Shown: piece after piece, positions 34,432 through 43,052 of the stretch | Layout of the letters: each line of letters opens with the position of its first letter | How positions within the stretch are numbered: position 1 is the stretch's first letter | Origin: Lewinellaceae bacterium | GTDB taxonomy: Bacteria; Bacteroidota; Bacteroidia; Chitinophagales; Saprospiraceae | Assembly (NCBI GenBank): GCA_020636135.1 | Contig: JACJYK010000002.1 | Coordinates: forward strand, 391,501-455,500 | Direction of reading: 5' to 3' | DNA: 64,000 nt | The notes under the pieces: generated by a model | What the model saw: only the letters and a program-made list of their open reading frames with translations | Database searches by the model: none | Told to the model about the DNA's origin: nothing | Program-made: the position numbers and the translations under genes

Positions 34432-34910
34432 TCCGGGTGACCTTTATGGATGCAGGGTCTCTGGGTCAGGATGCGATGGAGGTGAAAAGCGTGCATCGGA
34501 TTTGCACAAATGCCTCGATTTGATGTATCTTAATCCCATTAACATCCACACCCATGGAAATGCTAACCGACACCATTCGGAATCTTTTTTACCGGACCAC
34601 AGATGCGTCACCATCGTGAATTGTTCATCCGGCATATCCCTGCATCACAGCTGGGAGCCCTCAGTAGTGCCTGCGGGTGACGAATAAGCGGGCTGCTGAC
34701 ATACCGGCGTGGCATGGCTTCGTCGGGCAACCTGGAGATCTAAAGCATAAAATGGGAAAGGATGCGATGGGATACCGATGTGAAAGCATCGACTAGTAGG
34801 CTATTGTTTCTGATGAAAATAAATGTTTTTTTGAACGAAAAATGGTAAAAAGCGCAATGTTGATACAGGAAATACGTGGATATAAGTAAGTTGTCGGTCA
34901 TTTGATAAAT
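34432..34910. other. Intergenic region, no gene supported
   Basis: About 480 bp after the SGNH hydrolase. Short forward and reverse frames are not conserved in pattern. From about 34.8 kb the sequence turns clearly AT-rich, marking the left edge of the accessory region. Confidence 0.5.
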
Positions 34911-35597
34911 ATGAAACAAGCAGTCAAAATATCATATACATTACTTATCATTTTTTTCACTAATGGATGTTCAACTAATGTTGTCAGTGACGAAGTAGAA
35001 ATACTTTCGCTAATATTCAATAGCCAAATTGGTGACTATGAACATTTTGGTTCATCACCTCCCGCACCGCCGCTTCCTCCAAGTTTTGATGAATTAGAAA
35101 GGTATTCTTCTTTAGATTCTGCCAAATTAAATTTGATTTCAATTGAATGGCAGCAATATTTCAAACAAGAAGAAGAATATGACAAAATAGTAGAGTTGTG
35201 GAAAATTCGAATGCAAAATATTGAGAAGAAAATTGTATTCTTCAACAAGTGTAGATTAAGTGCTCAAGATAAGATTTGGGTGATTGAAGAGATTAAGAAA
35301 TACGAGATTGACTCAAATTTTTTGAATAAACCAATCAATTGGAAAATTTCAGATATCAAAAACAATAGTAAATACGAACTAATTGAATACAAAATATTTA
35401 AAGATTCAAAATTAGATACTGTTCACGTTGGAATCATGAAATTCTCGAATATTGGATTCAATAATGAGAAAAATCTTGCTATAGTCTATTTCGATTGGTT
35501 ATGTGGTAGTCTTTGTGGAGATGGAAATTTGGCAATCCTTGAGAAAAAAGCCAACATTTGGAAAATAAAAGAAATAGTAAACTTATGGATATCCTAA
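34911..35597 (+). CDS. Uncharacterised AT-rich lipoprotein
   Basis: Protein of about 228 residues, no family recognised. The ATG at 34911 is preferred over a TTG at 34902. A lipobox (TNGC at about residue 22) follows a hydrophobic segment. The mature part begins with a proline-rich patch (SSPPAPPLPPSFDELE) and then is mostly helical and charged; a GSLCGDGN loop near the C-terminus holds two of the few cysteines. Codon usage is distinctly AT-rich compared with genes before 34 kb, as are the next genes, suggesting recent acquisition. Confidence 0.6.
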   Translation: MKQAVKISYTLLIIFFTNGCSTNVVSDEVEILSLIFNSQIGDYEHFGSSPPAPPLPPSFDELERYSSLDSAKLNLISIEWQQYFKQEEEYDKIVELWKIRMQNIEKKIVFFNKCRLSAQDKIWVIEEIKKYEIDSNFLNKPINWKISDIKNNSKYELIEYKIFKDSKLDTVHVGIMKFSNIGFNNEKNLAIVYFDWLCGSLCGDGNLAILEKKANIWKIKEIVNLWIS

Positions 35598-35637
35598 ATA
35601 GAAATAACGAACCGACAACATGGCGCGATAACGACCA

Positions 35638-35724
35638 TCCCGCCTTATAGAGGCCAGAACACATGAAGAATATGATAACATGAACAAACATAGTAACTTA
35701 GAAAAAGTTAATTGAAAGGCGGGA
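35638..35724. repeat. Inverted repeat upstream of the transposase
   Basis: TCCCGCCTT (35638-35646) and AAGGCGGGA (35716-35724) are perfect inverted complements 69 bp apart. They lie about 100 bp before the transposase start. Whether they are part of the element's left end or an independent hairpin is not clear; no terminal inverted repeat matching the right end was found. Confidence 0.45.
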
Positions 35725-37012
35725 CGTCGTATGCGCCCGAACGTCAGACTGTGCAATAACCTATAATTATATTTTTTAATGTGATACTTTTTTCGTAAAT
35801 TAATACTATCACCAACGAACATATATTATGGACTTTGTCGAAGGTCAAGATCGCGAACAAATGTTCATCTCTTCGATCGAACAAATGGTCGACCCAGAAG
35901 CTTTTGTTCGTATTATCGATGCTTTTATTGATGTGCTTCCTCTAGAGCAGTTTGATTTCAAAAACCTTGAGTTAAATGAACAGGGTCGCCCACCGTTTCA
36001 CCCAGGTGTACTCCTCAAACTTTATCTCTATGGCTATCAGAATGGCATCCGGTCCTGCCGTAAACTAGAACATGCCTGTAAGGTCAATCTGGAAGTCATC
36101 TGGCTTTTAAAAGGTAGACGACCTCACTATAAGACCATTGCTAATTTCCGCAAGCAGAATGCACTAGCTTTTCGTCAGGTCTTTCGCCATTTTGTTGCCA
36201 TGCTCAAAGGCTGGAGACTTATTGAGGGCAAAACCATTGCGATCGACTCTTTTAAAGTCCGGGCTCAAAATAGCCTCAAAAACAACTACAATTTGGCCAA
36301 AATCCACCGGCACCTGGATTACATCGATGCCAAAATCGATGCTTACTGTGAAGAACTCGATCAAGCTGATGATGACGAAGAAAAAGAGCAGCTGCATGCC
36401 AAGATCAACGATCAGATTGACAAGTGGAATCAGTACTGCGAACTTGGAGATGAAATCATCCAATCCGGTAAAGAACAACTGTCCACTACCGATCCCGATG
36501 CTCAAGCTGTTATCCTACACCGAAATATTGTCAACGTAGGATATAACATCCAAGCAGCTAGTGATGCTAAACACAAGCTCCTCGCTGCCTTTGATACCGG
36601 TGATGTCAATGATACCCATGCCCTCGAATCCATGGTTCTTCAGGTTCAAGAAAACCTGGAAATCACTAAGTTTGATGTACTCGCTGATAAAGGCTATCAT
36701 ACCGCCGCCCAGCTGGCAGCCTGCGAAGAGCTTAACGTCACGACTTATGTCTCTCCCAAGGCCAACGCTGCTAATGTAACCAATCAGGTTATCCCAGTAG
36801 AAGACTTCAAATATCACCCTGGATCCGATACCTATCGTTGCCCCAATGGATCCATCTTGCGATCCAATGAAATGATCTACCATCGCAAGTCAAAAAAGCC
36901 CAAACACCCAGCTACTCGTTTTAAACACTACAGAACAGCTGATTGTAAGCTTTGCCCCATTAGATCGCAATGCACCAGTGCCAGAAATGGCAGAATCATC
37001 CAACGAAACGAG

Positions 37013-37040
37013 CCTGCCCGACTTAGTCATTCAGGCGGGC
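37013..37040 (+). repeat. GC-rich mini-palindrome in the transposase frame
   Basis: CCTGCCCG at 37013-37020 and GGCGGGC at 37034-37040 flank a short AT-richer loop. It replaces the part of the IS1182 gene that should code for the third catalytic acid, in frame (PARLSHSGGH). Confidence 0.6.
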
Positions 37041-37159
37041 ATCAATTCGGACCTTTCAAAAGACTATGGGATTTCACCTATGTACTCCTAAAAGGTAAAC
37101 GAAAGATACTTGGTGAAGTTGCCATGCTATTTACCACCTACAACCTGAGGAGAACTGTG

Positions 37160-37182
37160 CCTGCCAGACCAACGGCTGGTCC
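37160..37182 (+). repeat. GC-rich mini-palindrome near the 3' end of the transposase
   Basis: CCTGCCAGACC-AAC-GGCTGGTCC, an almost symmetrical element encoding PARPTAGP in frame. The relic copy downstream has the same element at the same place (39236-39258). Confidence 0.65.
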
Positions 37183-37205
37183 ATACTTGGGTTTTCGGCA
37201 CTTCT

Positions 37206-37230
37206 AAAGCGCCTAAAAGACGCTTTTTTA
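37206..37230 (+). terminator. Rho-independent terminator-like hairpin after the transposase
   Basis: AAAGCG (37206-37211) pairs with CGCTTT (37221-37226) across a loop and runs into a T tract. It begins on the stop codon. A weaker variant occurs after the relic copy near 39285-39305. Confidence 0.55.
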
Positions 37231-37334
37231 ACTATATTTGATAACATACTACTGACGCGACTAAGGTCGGTCAGTACACGTGCTGACAGACTCGATGGTA
37301 CGCCACATTCAACTTTCATTTTTGACTTACCCTC

Positions 37335-37401
37335 AGCTGCCACAGTACAGGACATTACAAAAAATAAATTAGATAGGGAGTTGATGCACAGACTCCCGTT
37401 A
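37335..37401 (+). repeat. 67-bp repeat, copy 1
   Basis: First of three copies. It starts AGCTGCCACAG and ends in a stem-loop GGGAGT-TGATGCACAG-ACTCCC followed by GTTA. In this copy it follows the transposase 3' flank and ends 28 bp before the DUF3883 gene's ATG. Confidence 0.85.
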
Positions 37402-37429
37402 GCGGTCAGCAAAAGAAACATACTGCAAA

Positions 37430-38620
37430 ATGAATATTGAATTAGTAAAATCATATATCGAGGAATATAAAAGAAACTTTAAAAGTGTTCATAACCAGGA
37501 GATTTACAAATGGCATGCTATTAAACAATTTCAAGATAATTTTGACATTAATTCAAAAGACTTCTATTCAAACGTTGAAATATCTCTTAGGAAATCCGAT
37601 AATTTACTGGCCTCAAGATTGTATTATCCCAAGAGAATGCTTCTTGAAAATATTGAAGAATCAACAGAACAAGTTAGAGAAATGTTTCAATTGCTTTATG
37701 ACGAGGATTTTGATATACTTGAACGAGTGGAAAATTTTCGGAAAGACTTTGGAGAACTAAGTCATAAAGTATTTCCTGAGAAAAAGAACCATTACCAAGA
37801 CCATAGGGCAATAATTGTTTACTTGACTCTAATGTATCCCGAGAGATATTTCTTCTACAAGTTTGGAATGTTTAAAATGTTTGCAGAGAGAATTGATTAT
37901 GCACATAAACCAATTAAAGGACAAGTTGAGAATATCGGATTATACCAAAACATGTGTGAACTTGTTCGGTATGAGATTGAAAAAGACCAAGAATTATTAA
38001 ATCTCCATGAAAACAGACTTGACAAAAACTGTTATCGAGATAAGGATTATAATGTATTAACACAAGACTTTATTTATGCTGTTTCCCAACATTTTGAGAG
38101 TATAAATATTCAAAAAGTAAGGACAATTGAGATTTTGAAAGAAAATGAGATTTCATCAAACACTTTAGAAACTAAGATTGAGAACGTAAATTTCACTCCG
38201 AGTATTGTTAACCATCTTCAAAACAATGTTGAGAATAAGAGGATTGGTGATTTAGGAGAGATATGGATTTATAAACATGAAAAAGAGTTTTTAGAATCTC
38301 AAGGAAAAAAGGAACTTGCCGAAAAAGTTGAGCATGTAGCCAAAAAAAAAGGTGATGGATTAGGATTTGATATTCTGTCATTTGACTTAGACGGAAATCC
38401 AAAATACATTGAAGTAAAAACAACTAAAGGCAATCAAAACTCAACCTTCTTTGTAACAAGAAACGAATTAGAAAAAAGTACTATTGAAAAAGATAGGTAT
38501 TTCTTATATAGAGTATATGAATATGATGAAGAAACAGAAAAAGGAAAGATTTTGAAAATTAAAGGAGAATTGACAAATATTTGTGATACTCCTATGAATT
38601 ATAAAGTAACATTGAAATAA
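37430..38620 (+). CDS. DUF3883-domain protein (PD-(D/E)XK-like nuclease), possible defence gene
   Basis: Protein of 396 residues. The N-terminal two-thirds are charged and helical with no recognised family. The C-terminal part (about 270-395) is a DUF3883 domain: RIGDLGEIWIYKHEKEFL (acidic Glu), GFDILSFDLDG (Asp) and PKYIEVKTTKG (E-x-K), followed by FFVTRNELEKS and YFLYRVYEY. These residues form a PD-(D/E)XK-like nuclease core. DUF3883 occurs in restriction and phage-defence proteins. It lies between an inactive IS1182 transposase and a transposase relic, with 67-bp repeats just before its start and after the relic. Confidence 0.82.
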   Translation: MNIELVKSYIEEYKRNFKSVHNQEIYKWHAIKQFQDNFDINSKDFYSNVEISLRKSDNLLASRLYYPKRMLLENIEESTEQVREMFQLLYDEDFDILERVENFRKDFGELSHKVFPEKKNHYQDHRAIIVYLTLMYPERYFFYKFGMFKMFAERIDYAHKPIKGQVENIGLYQNMCELVRYEIEKDQELLNLHENRLDKNCYRDKDYNVLTQDFIYAVSQHFESINIQKVRTIEILKENEISSNTLETKIENVNFTPSIVNHLQNNVENKRIGDLGEIWIYKHEKEFLESQGKKELAEKVEHVAKKKGDGLGFDILSFDLDGNPKYIEVKTTKGNQNSTFFVTRNELEKSTIEKDRYFLYRVYEYDEETEKGKILKIKGELTNICDTPMNYKVTLK

Positions 38621-38908
38621 TAATGCCGAACTGCTAACAAATGCTGAGTGTTGACAAACTCTAGGTCAAAAACTGCCCATATATGACTGCTTTTTCGTAT
38701 ATTATGATATACAAGAAGTAAAGAAATATAAGCCAAAGCTATTCACAAACTTCTTCTTACCGGATATTCCGCCAGTGGTCGGACAGGTATCCCGGAGTGC
38801 CATTTCTACAATGTTTTGAAGAGCAAAATAGATTTTCACTTCATTTACAAGGATGCAAAAGCGATCTATTCACGTACAGGCAAGCCTTCGATTGATCCAG
38901 TCGTATTC

Positions 38909-38929
38909 CCTGCCAGTCCGGGCTGTTGG
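38909..38929 (+). repeat. 21-bp in-frame GC-rich insert in the relic
   Basis: CCTGCCAGTCC-GGGCTGTTGG inserted between codons of DPVVF and FKCLLVGYLEN, adding PASPGCW. Relatives run straight from VVF to FK, so the insert boundaries are sharp and in frame. Confidence 0.6.
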
Positions 38930-39062
38930 TTTAAATGTCTTTTAGTTGGCTACCTGGAGAACCTATGCAGCGATCATGCTGGTTCCAATCTGCTTTCGAT
39001 CGTAATTAAATGCTTCATAAACCTGACCTGATTGCAGTCGCCAACGTCACCAGGTCAAAGAA

Positions 39063-39115
39063 CCCGCCCGAACCTGTTCGGTCCGGCTGGGGCGGACAAC
39101 GTTCAGTCGGGCGGG
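39063..39115 (+). repeat. Long palindrome in the relic, at the site of the missing catalytic segment
   Basis: CCCGCCCGAAC (39063-39073) pairs with GTTCAGTCGGGCGGG (39101-39115, two extra bases). A nested GTCCG (39081-39085) / CGGAC (39093-39097) lies in the loop. It sits just before GGYQFGTFKR, the same place as the element at 37013-37040. Confidence 0.6.
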
Positions 39116-39235
39116 TATCAATTTGGAACTTTCAAAAGACAATGGGATTTTACTTACGTCCTCATGAAAGGAAAGGATCAAATACTTGGTGAGATAGCAC
39201 ATCTATTCTCAACCTACAATCTCAGGAGAACTGAG

Positions 39236-39258
39236 CCTGCCAGACCACCGGCTGGTCC
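39236..39258 (+). repeat. GC-rich mini-palindrome near the 3' end of the relic
   Basis: CCTGCCAGACC-ACC-GGCTGGTCC, same position and almost the same sequence as 37160-37182; encodes PARPPAGP in frame. Confidence 0.65.
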
Positions 39259-39410
39259 ATACTTGGATTTTCAGTATTCCTCAAGCGCTTAAAAGAGGCT
39301 TTTTTGCTTATATTTGATTACATACTACTGACGCGACTAGGGTCGGTCAGTACATGTGCTGACAGCCTGGATGGTACGCCACATACGACTTTCTTTTTTG
39401 ACTTACCCTC

Positions 39411-39477
39411 AGCTGCCACAGTTTAGGACAACATAAAAGATAAATTAGATAGAGAGTTGATGCACAGACTCCCGTTA
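39411..39477 (+). repeat. 67-bp repeat, copy 2
   Basis: Second copy of the repeat, following the relic transposase's 3' flank. It ends 41 bp before the GTG start of a small membrane-protein gene. The terminal stem is weaker (GAGT...ACTC). Confidence 0.85.
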
Positions 39478-39518
39478 TCGACAAGGAAAATTATCAAACC
39501 CATATGAAATCTAAATAA

Positions 39519-40013
39519 GTGAATACTAATTCCAGCATAGAAAATAATAGTGTCAATAAAATAATTGAGAAGGTGTGGACTAAACATATAAATCATCAAC
39601 TAAAAAGATCAATATTGATTATAATTCCATTTATTTTCATAGGCCCTTATTTTCCTGGAAAAAGAGGAAATGAAAATTTAAATGATTTAGTCGGATACTG
39701 GTGGGCAGTTATAATTTTGACTATTGGATTTATAGCTGCACTCATTTACGCCAAAATAGTTAATGACGTTAAACTTGAACAGAAGCTGAAAGATATAGAA
39801 AATAGCTATACAGTAAAAACTGAGACTCTTGAATATATCACTACGATTAAAAATTTTATTAAATATGACACCTTGGTATTTAAAAACCCATTAGACAAAA
39901 CTATAAATTTAAATCAAACTAATAGTGAGATTAAATCAATCTTAAAAAAGAACAAGGTATTTAGAGTGCAATACCTCGAAGATGAAAAATTAATTTTAAA
40001 AATTGAACAATAA
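39519..40013 (+). CDS. Uncharacterised two-helix membrane protein
   Basis: AT-rich gene for about 164 residues starting at GTG 39519; no ATG is available in frame. Two transmembrane helices (SILIIIPFIFIGPYF and WWAVIILTIGFIAALIYA) near residues 30-75, followed by a charged cytosolic part. No family recognised. It is preceded by repeat copy 2 and lies in the island of AT-rich genes. Confidence 0.55.
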   Translation: MNTNSSIENNSVNKIIEKVWTKHINHQLKRSILIIIPFIFIGPYFPGKRGNENLNDLVGYWWAVIILTIGFIAALIYAKIVNDVKLEQKLKDIENSYTVKTETLEYITTIKNFIKYDTLVFKNPLDKTINLNQTNSEIKSILKKNKVFRVQYLEDEKLILKIEQ

Positions 40014-40130
40014 GATATTTGCAGCAAATTAATTTCAAAACCCAGTTGATAACAATGTTCACCATGATCATACTTCCTATCGGGTGACATTAGGGGTGCT
40101 AGCCGTTAGCTACTATATTGGAAAAAAATA

Positions 40131-40364
40131 TGAGTACAAATCCACAAATACTTGAAAAATTCCTTGAACAAAAAAGAGAAGAAATTGACCCAGGCTTTGA
40201 TCCAAAGCGAATTCTTCAATTATTTTATTACACAGGAAATATTGAAGGACTTTGAATTGTCATATGATGAAATTCAGAATGGAATAGTAGATGGTGTTGG
40301 TGATGGAGGAATAGATGCGCTTTATACCTTAGTAAATGGAGAGCTAACTCAAAGAGATACTGGT
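40131..40364 (+). pseudogene. Truncated AIPR (abortive-infection-type) gene
   Basis: The ATG at 40131 starts MSTNPQILEKFLEQKREEI in one frame; a frameshift at about 40190-40210 moves to the frame reading QSEFFNYFITQEILKDFEL, then SYDEIQNGIVDGVGDGGIDA and LYTLVNGEL. This is the N-terminus of AIPR phage-resistance proteins (GgxGDGGIDxxYxxVNG). It ends at 40364, where repeat copy 3 begins; the remaining several hundred residues are absent. Confidence 0.7.
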
Positions 40365-40431
40365 AGCTGCCACAGTTTAGGACAACATAAAAGATACATT
40401 AGATCAGGAGTTGATGCACAGACTCCCGTTA
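40365..40431 (+). repeat. 67-bp repeat, copy 3 (solo)
   Basis: Third copy, without any transposase sequence upstream. It interrupts the AIPR gene and ends 22 bp before the ATG of the next gene (40454). The terminal hairpin is GGAGT-N10-ACTCC. Confidence 0.85.
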
Positions 40432-40453
40432 TTCAATATTAAATATTACCTGT

Positions 40454-41671
40454 ATGAGAGTCAAAAATATCGTAATAATTATAATTATTCTTTTAGCAAG
40501 TTATCATTCAATTTATTCACAAGTCCAGGGAAAGAGGCAAAACAGACAAGAGTTGTTTTCATTAAATTTTTCAACAAGTGTTGGTTTGATGAGGCCTACT
40601 TCAACAATTACAAATTTGGACTATGAAGGAGTGGTTTTGCCAGATATTAGTCTGATGAATGAATTTGGATTTGAGCTTGAATATAACTTAAATGATAACT
40701 TCTCGATGTATTCTGGATATTTGTTGCAACGAAGGTCGTATAAAGAAGTACTAAAAAGTGGATCAGGTGGCAAATTATTTGCATATAGTTATACATTTCC
40801 CTTCTTTGTCAGGTATAATTTCACCGGTTCAAAATTATCACCCTATATTTCTTCTGGTATTTATTACAATTTGGAAAAAGATAACGGTGATTATTTTTCA
40901 TTTGGTGATTTAAATGGGATATATTTTAGAAATACCAAAGTGTTGCGATATAATCACATTTCAATTGGTTTTGAAATTGGTAAGAGATTTGTTTTATGGA
41001 AGCAAAATTTTAGTGCTTCGTTACATTACAATTACTCTTGGCAAGAGAGCTACTCCAGCGAATATGTTGATGCCCAAATAAAAGACACTTCAAAGCAACA
41101 ATTTGGATATGGTAGTTCTAATGGTTCAGTAATTGGATTAAGAATAAAATACCACTTTGGTTTTCTTAACAGAATAGGGTTAAATCGAAAACAACCAACT
41201 CCATTACAAACTACATTGTATAAGAATTTCGTTAATGTTGATTTGTTTGGCGCTTCACTTTTTTATGCATTGTCCTATGAGCGATTCCTCTACCGAAAAA
41301 ATTGGGTGCACCTAAGTCTAAAAACAGGGGTATCGTATATACCAGAGCATGAAGAAAAGGGAGTAGTATATGTAAATCCAAAATTTAGAAATTCGACAAA
41401 GTTGATGGGTTTATTTGTTCCTAATTCAGTAAACCTTTATATAGGTAGGTCAAAATCATTTGTTCATCTAGGTCAAGCATACATAGCAACCTATTCTCCA
41501 TATTATTTCCCTCAATTTCACAATAATAAGAAATACGGTTGGTCAAATTATTATGTGAGTATTATTGGATACCGGTTTGAGCATAAGAAGTGGGCGATAA
41601 ATGCACAAATGAACTTTCAATTTAGTTCACCTGTACCTTTTGGAGGTTTAAGTGTTGCAAGAGGTTTTTGA
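40454..41671 (+). CDS. Outer-membrane beta-barrel protein
   Basis: Exported protein of 405 residues: signal peptide IVIIIIILLASYHSIYSQ, then alternating strands rich in Tyr/Phe (MYSGYLLQRRSYKE, FPFFVRYNF, HISIGFEIGKRF, SIIGYRFEHKKWAIN) as in PorT-like barrels of Bacteroidota. It ends in a terminal phenylalanine (ARGF). AT-rich like its neighbours. Function unknown. Confidence 0.75.
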   Translation: MRVKNIVIIIIILLASYHSIYSQVQGKRQNRQELFSLNFSTSVGLMRPTSTITNLDYEGVVLPDISLMNEFGFELEYNLNDNFSMYSGYLLQRRSYKEVLKSGSGGKLFAYSYTFPFFVRYNFTGSKLSPYISSGIYYNLEKDNGDYFSFGDLNGIYFRNTKVLRYNHISIGFEIGKRFVLWKQNFSASLHYNYSWQESYSSEYVDAQIKDTSKQQFGYGSSNGSVIGLRIKYHFGFLNRIGLNRKQPTPLQTTLYKNFVNVDLFGASLFYALSYERFLYRKNWVHLSLKTGVSYIPEHEEKGVVYVNPKFRNSTKLMGLFVPNSVNLYIGRSKSFVHLGQAYIATYSPYYFPQFHNNKKYGWSNYYVSIIGYRFEHKKWAINAQMNFQFSSPVPFGGLSVARGF

Positions 41672-41964
41672 TAAGCAAACATGAACTAAAAAAAACTATG
41701 ATTGTTCTATCACCAATTTTGTGATGGACTTGAAGATAAATCTTTGAACATTAGACCTGTTATCTTATACGGGCTTTCAGGAAATGAGTCTTGAAGAGAT
41801 CGGGGGAAATTAAAGAGGATCAGGTATCACGTGTTAACAGAATGTCTATTGATGGGGCATAGGCTGCAGTAAATTTTACATTTTTTACAATTCCTTTTAC
41901 AATATTTTATTGGAGATCAATGCCCTTTGGTATAGGTTTATGGAAATAAACCGGCTGACAATTC

Positions 41965-42984
41965 ATGAGACTTTTTCACGTATTTGCCCTGTGTCTAATT
42001 TTTGTTGTCCACACCGCCTGCGGACAACAACAAAGAGGCCTGCCACAAGATAATTTCAGTAGAGCACACAATGGCTACTCCGAGTCCCAACTAAAAGAAG
42101 TAGCTACTTCCAGGGTGCCTATAAGTATGGTTCGGAATGTGAGGCAAGATAGAAATGGAAACATTTGGATGGCTGCCTCATGGGGTGGTGTTTTTCGTTA
42201 TGATGGAAAATCATTTACCAATCTCACTTATGGCAAAATAGAACCGCATAGGTTCTGGGATGTGTTGGAAGATCGACATGGAAACCTTTGGTTGGCTTCC
42301 ACGGATTCGGGAGTTTATAAGTACAATGGCAAAACCTTTCAACATTTCACAACCAATGAAGGACTTGCCGATAATCTGGTTATGTCTATTTACGAAGATA
42401 GGGACGGTAATATCTGGTTCGGAGCAAGCCGTTATGACGGGAAATCTTTTCAAAATTTTACTATAAAAGATGGATTTCCCAGTAACAGTATTCGATTACT
42501 CCTTGAAGACAAAATCGGCAAGCTTTGGTTTGGTGCACAAGGCGAAGATATGTTCGTTTATGATGGAAAAACATTTACCGTTTTAAAAGACAAAGATGGC
42601 AAGGCGTTTAATAACGTTTGGTCGATCATCGAAGATAAAAAAGGAAACATTTGGTTCGGGGCAGATGGTCTTTGGCGCTATGATGGTAATACCTTTACGA
42701 AAGTATCGCAGAGGGATGCATATTCTATCATCGAAGATAAAAATGGAAACATCTGGACTACTGGTGGAGTAAAACCTACTGGGGACTGGGCACTTTCCCG
42801 TTATGATGCAGAGACCTTGTACAATGAAAATCCAATAGTAACCGAAATTATATCACAACGTCCAGCTCTGTTGGGGCTTTTGGAAGCTACCGATGGAAGT
42901 ATTTGGTTTGGATCGATGCTCGGAGTGTACCGATATGATGGCAACACCATCACGGACTTCAAAAGTGCAGCCGGTCAGAAATAA
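41965..42984 (+). CDS. Two-component-regulator propeller (Reg_prop) lipoprotein
   Basis: Lipoprotein of 339 residues, N-terminus ending HTAC-GQQ. It then has at least seven repeats of the type GNIWMAASWGGVFRYDGKSF, GNLWLASTDSGVYKYNGKTF and GKLWFGAQGEDMFVYDGK, which are Reg_prop blades that form a beta propeller. In hybrid two-component systems such propellers sense polysaccharides; here there is no kinase, so it is a stand-alone surface or periplasmic sensor or scaffold. Confidence 0.9.
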   Translation: MRLFHVFALCLIFVVHTACGQQQRGLPQDNFSRAHNGYSESQLKEVATSRVPISMVRNVRQDRNGNIWMAASWGGVFRYDGKSFTNLTYGKIEPHRFWDVLEDRHGNLWLASTDSGVYKYNGKTFQHFTTNEGLADNLVMSIYEDRDGNIWFGASRYDGKSFQNFTIKDGFPSNSIRLLLEDKIGKLWFGAQGEDMFVYDGKTFTVLKDKDGKAFNNVWSIIEDKKGNIWFGADGLWRYDGNTFTKVSQRDAYSIIEDKNGNIWTTGGVKPTGDWALSRYDAETLYNENPIVTEIISQRPALLGLLEATDGSIWFGSMLGVYRYDGNTITDFKSAAGQK

Positions 42985-43052
42985 CAGTTATAACCGTCAG
43001 TTTTAAAATGGAATTAAGCTTCAGGGGGTACATTTTTAACAGCGATAAGTGA

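Larger units (their letters stand above)
35828..37207 (+). mobile_element. IS1182-family transposase, probably inactive
   Basis: Transposase of 459 residues of the IS1182 group: DUF772-type N-terminus (FHPGVLLKLYLYGYQNGIRS, RRPHYKTIANFRKQN), DDE residues in IAIDSFKVRAQNS (D) and FDVLADKGYHTAAQL (D). Normal members continue after RIIQRNE with about 30 residues that include the third acidic residue in VEHPFGTIKR; here these are replaced by PARLSHSGGHQFGPFKR, so the Glu and its surroundings are gone. The replacement and a second insert (PARPTAGP) near the end are encoded by small GC-rich palindromes. The frame remains open. The copy is likely defective. Confidence 0.9.
38704..39292 (+). pseudogene. 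Chimeric, frameshifted transposase relic (IS1182 group)
   Basis: Recognisable pieces in different frames: KKYKPKLFTNFFLPDIP, then ECHFYNVLKSKIDFHFIYK, then KPSIDPVVF and KCLLVGYLENLCSDHA, which make up the N-terminus of a second IS1182 subgroup. The last part (GGYQFGTFKRQWDFTYVLM and HLFSTYNLRRT) matches the C-terminus of the intact transposase at 35.8 kb. The middle is missing. At least two frameshifts and three mini-palindromes interrupt it. Confidence 0.8.

Noticed and set aside
34502..34687. Small forward frame after the SGNH hydrolase
   Set aside because: No conserved pattern and shifted by stop codons in the neighbouring frames; considered non-coding.
35828..39477. Intact composite transposon carrying DUF3883
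   Set aside because: No terminal inverted repeat or target duplication could be found, and both transposase copies are defective; only a remnant can be claimed.
37335..40431. CRISPR array made of three 67-bp repeats
   Set aside because: Only three copies, spaced by 2.0 and 0.9 kb of coding DNA; no spacers of uniform size and no cas genes.
37335..40431. Integron cassettes with attC sites
   Set aside because: The repeats end in a hairpin and GTTA but lack paired RYYYAAC/GTTRRRY cores, and no integrase is in the window.
41760..41880. Short peptide-like stretches resembling regulator or sigma fragments in the gap before the Reg_prop gene
   Set aside because: Matches are too short and need frame changes; could be chance.
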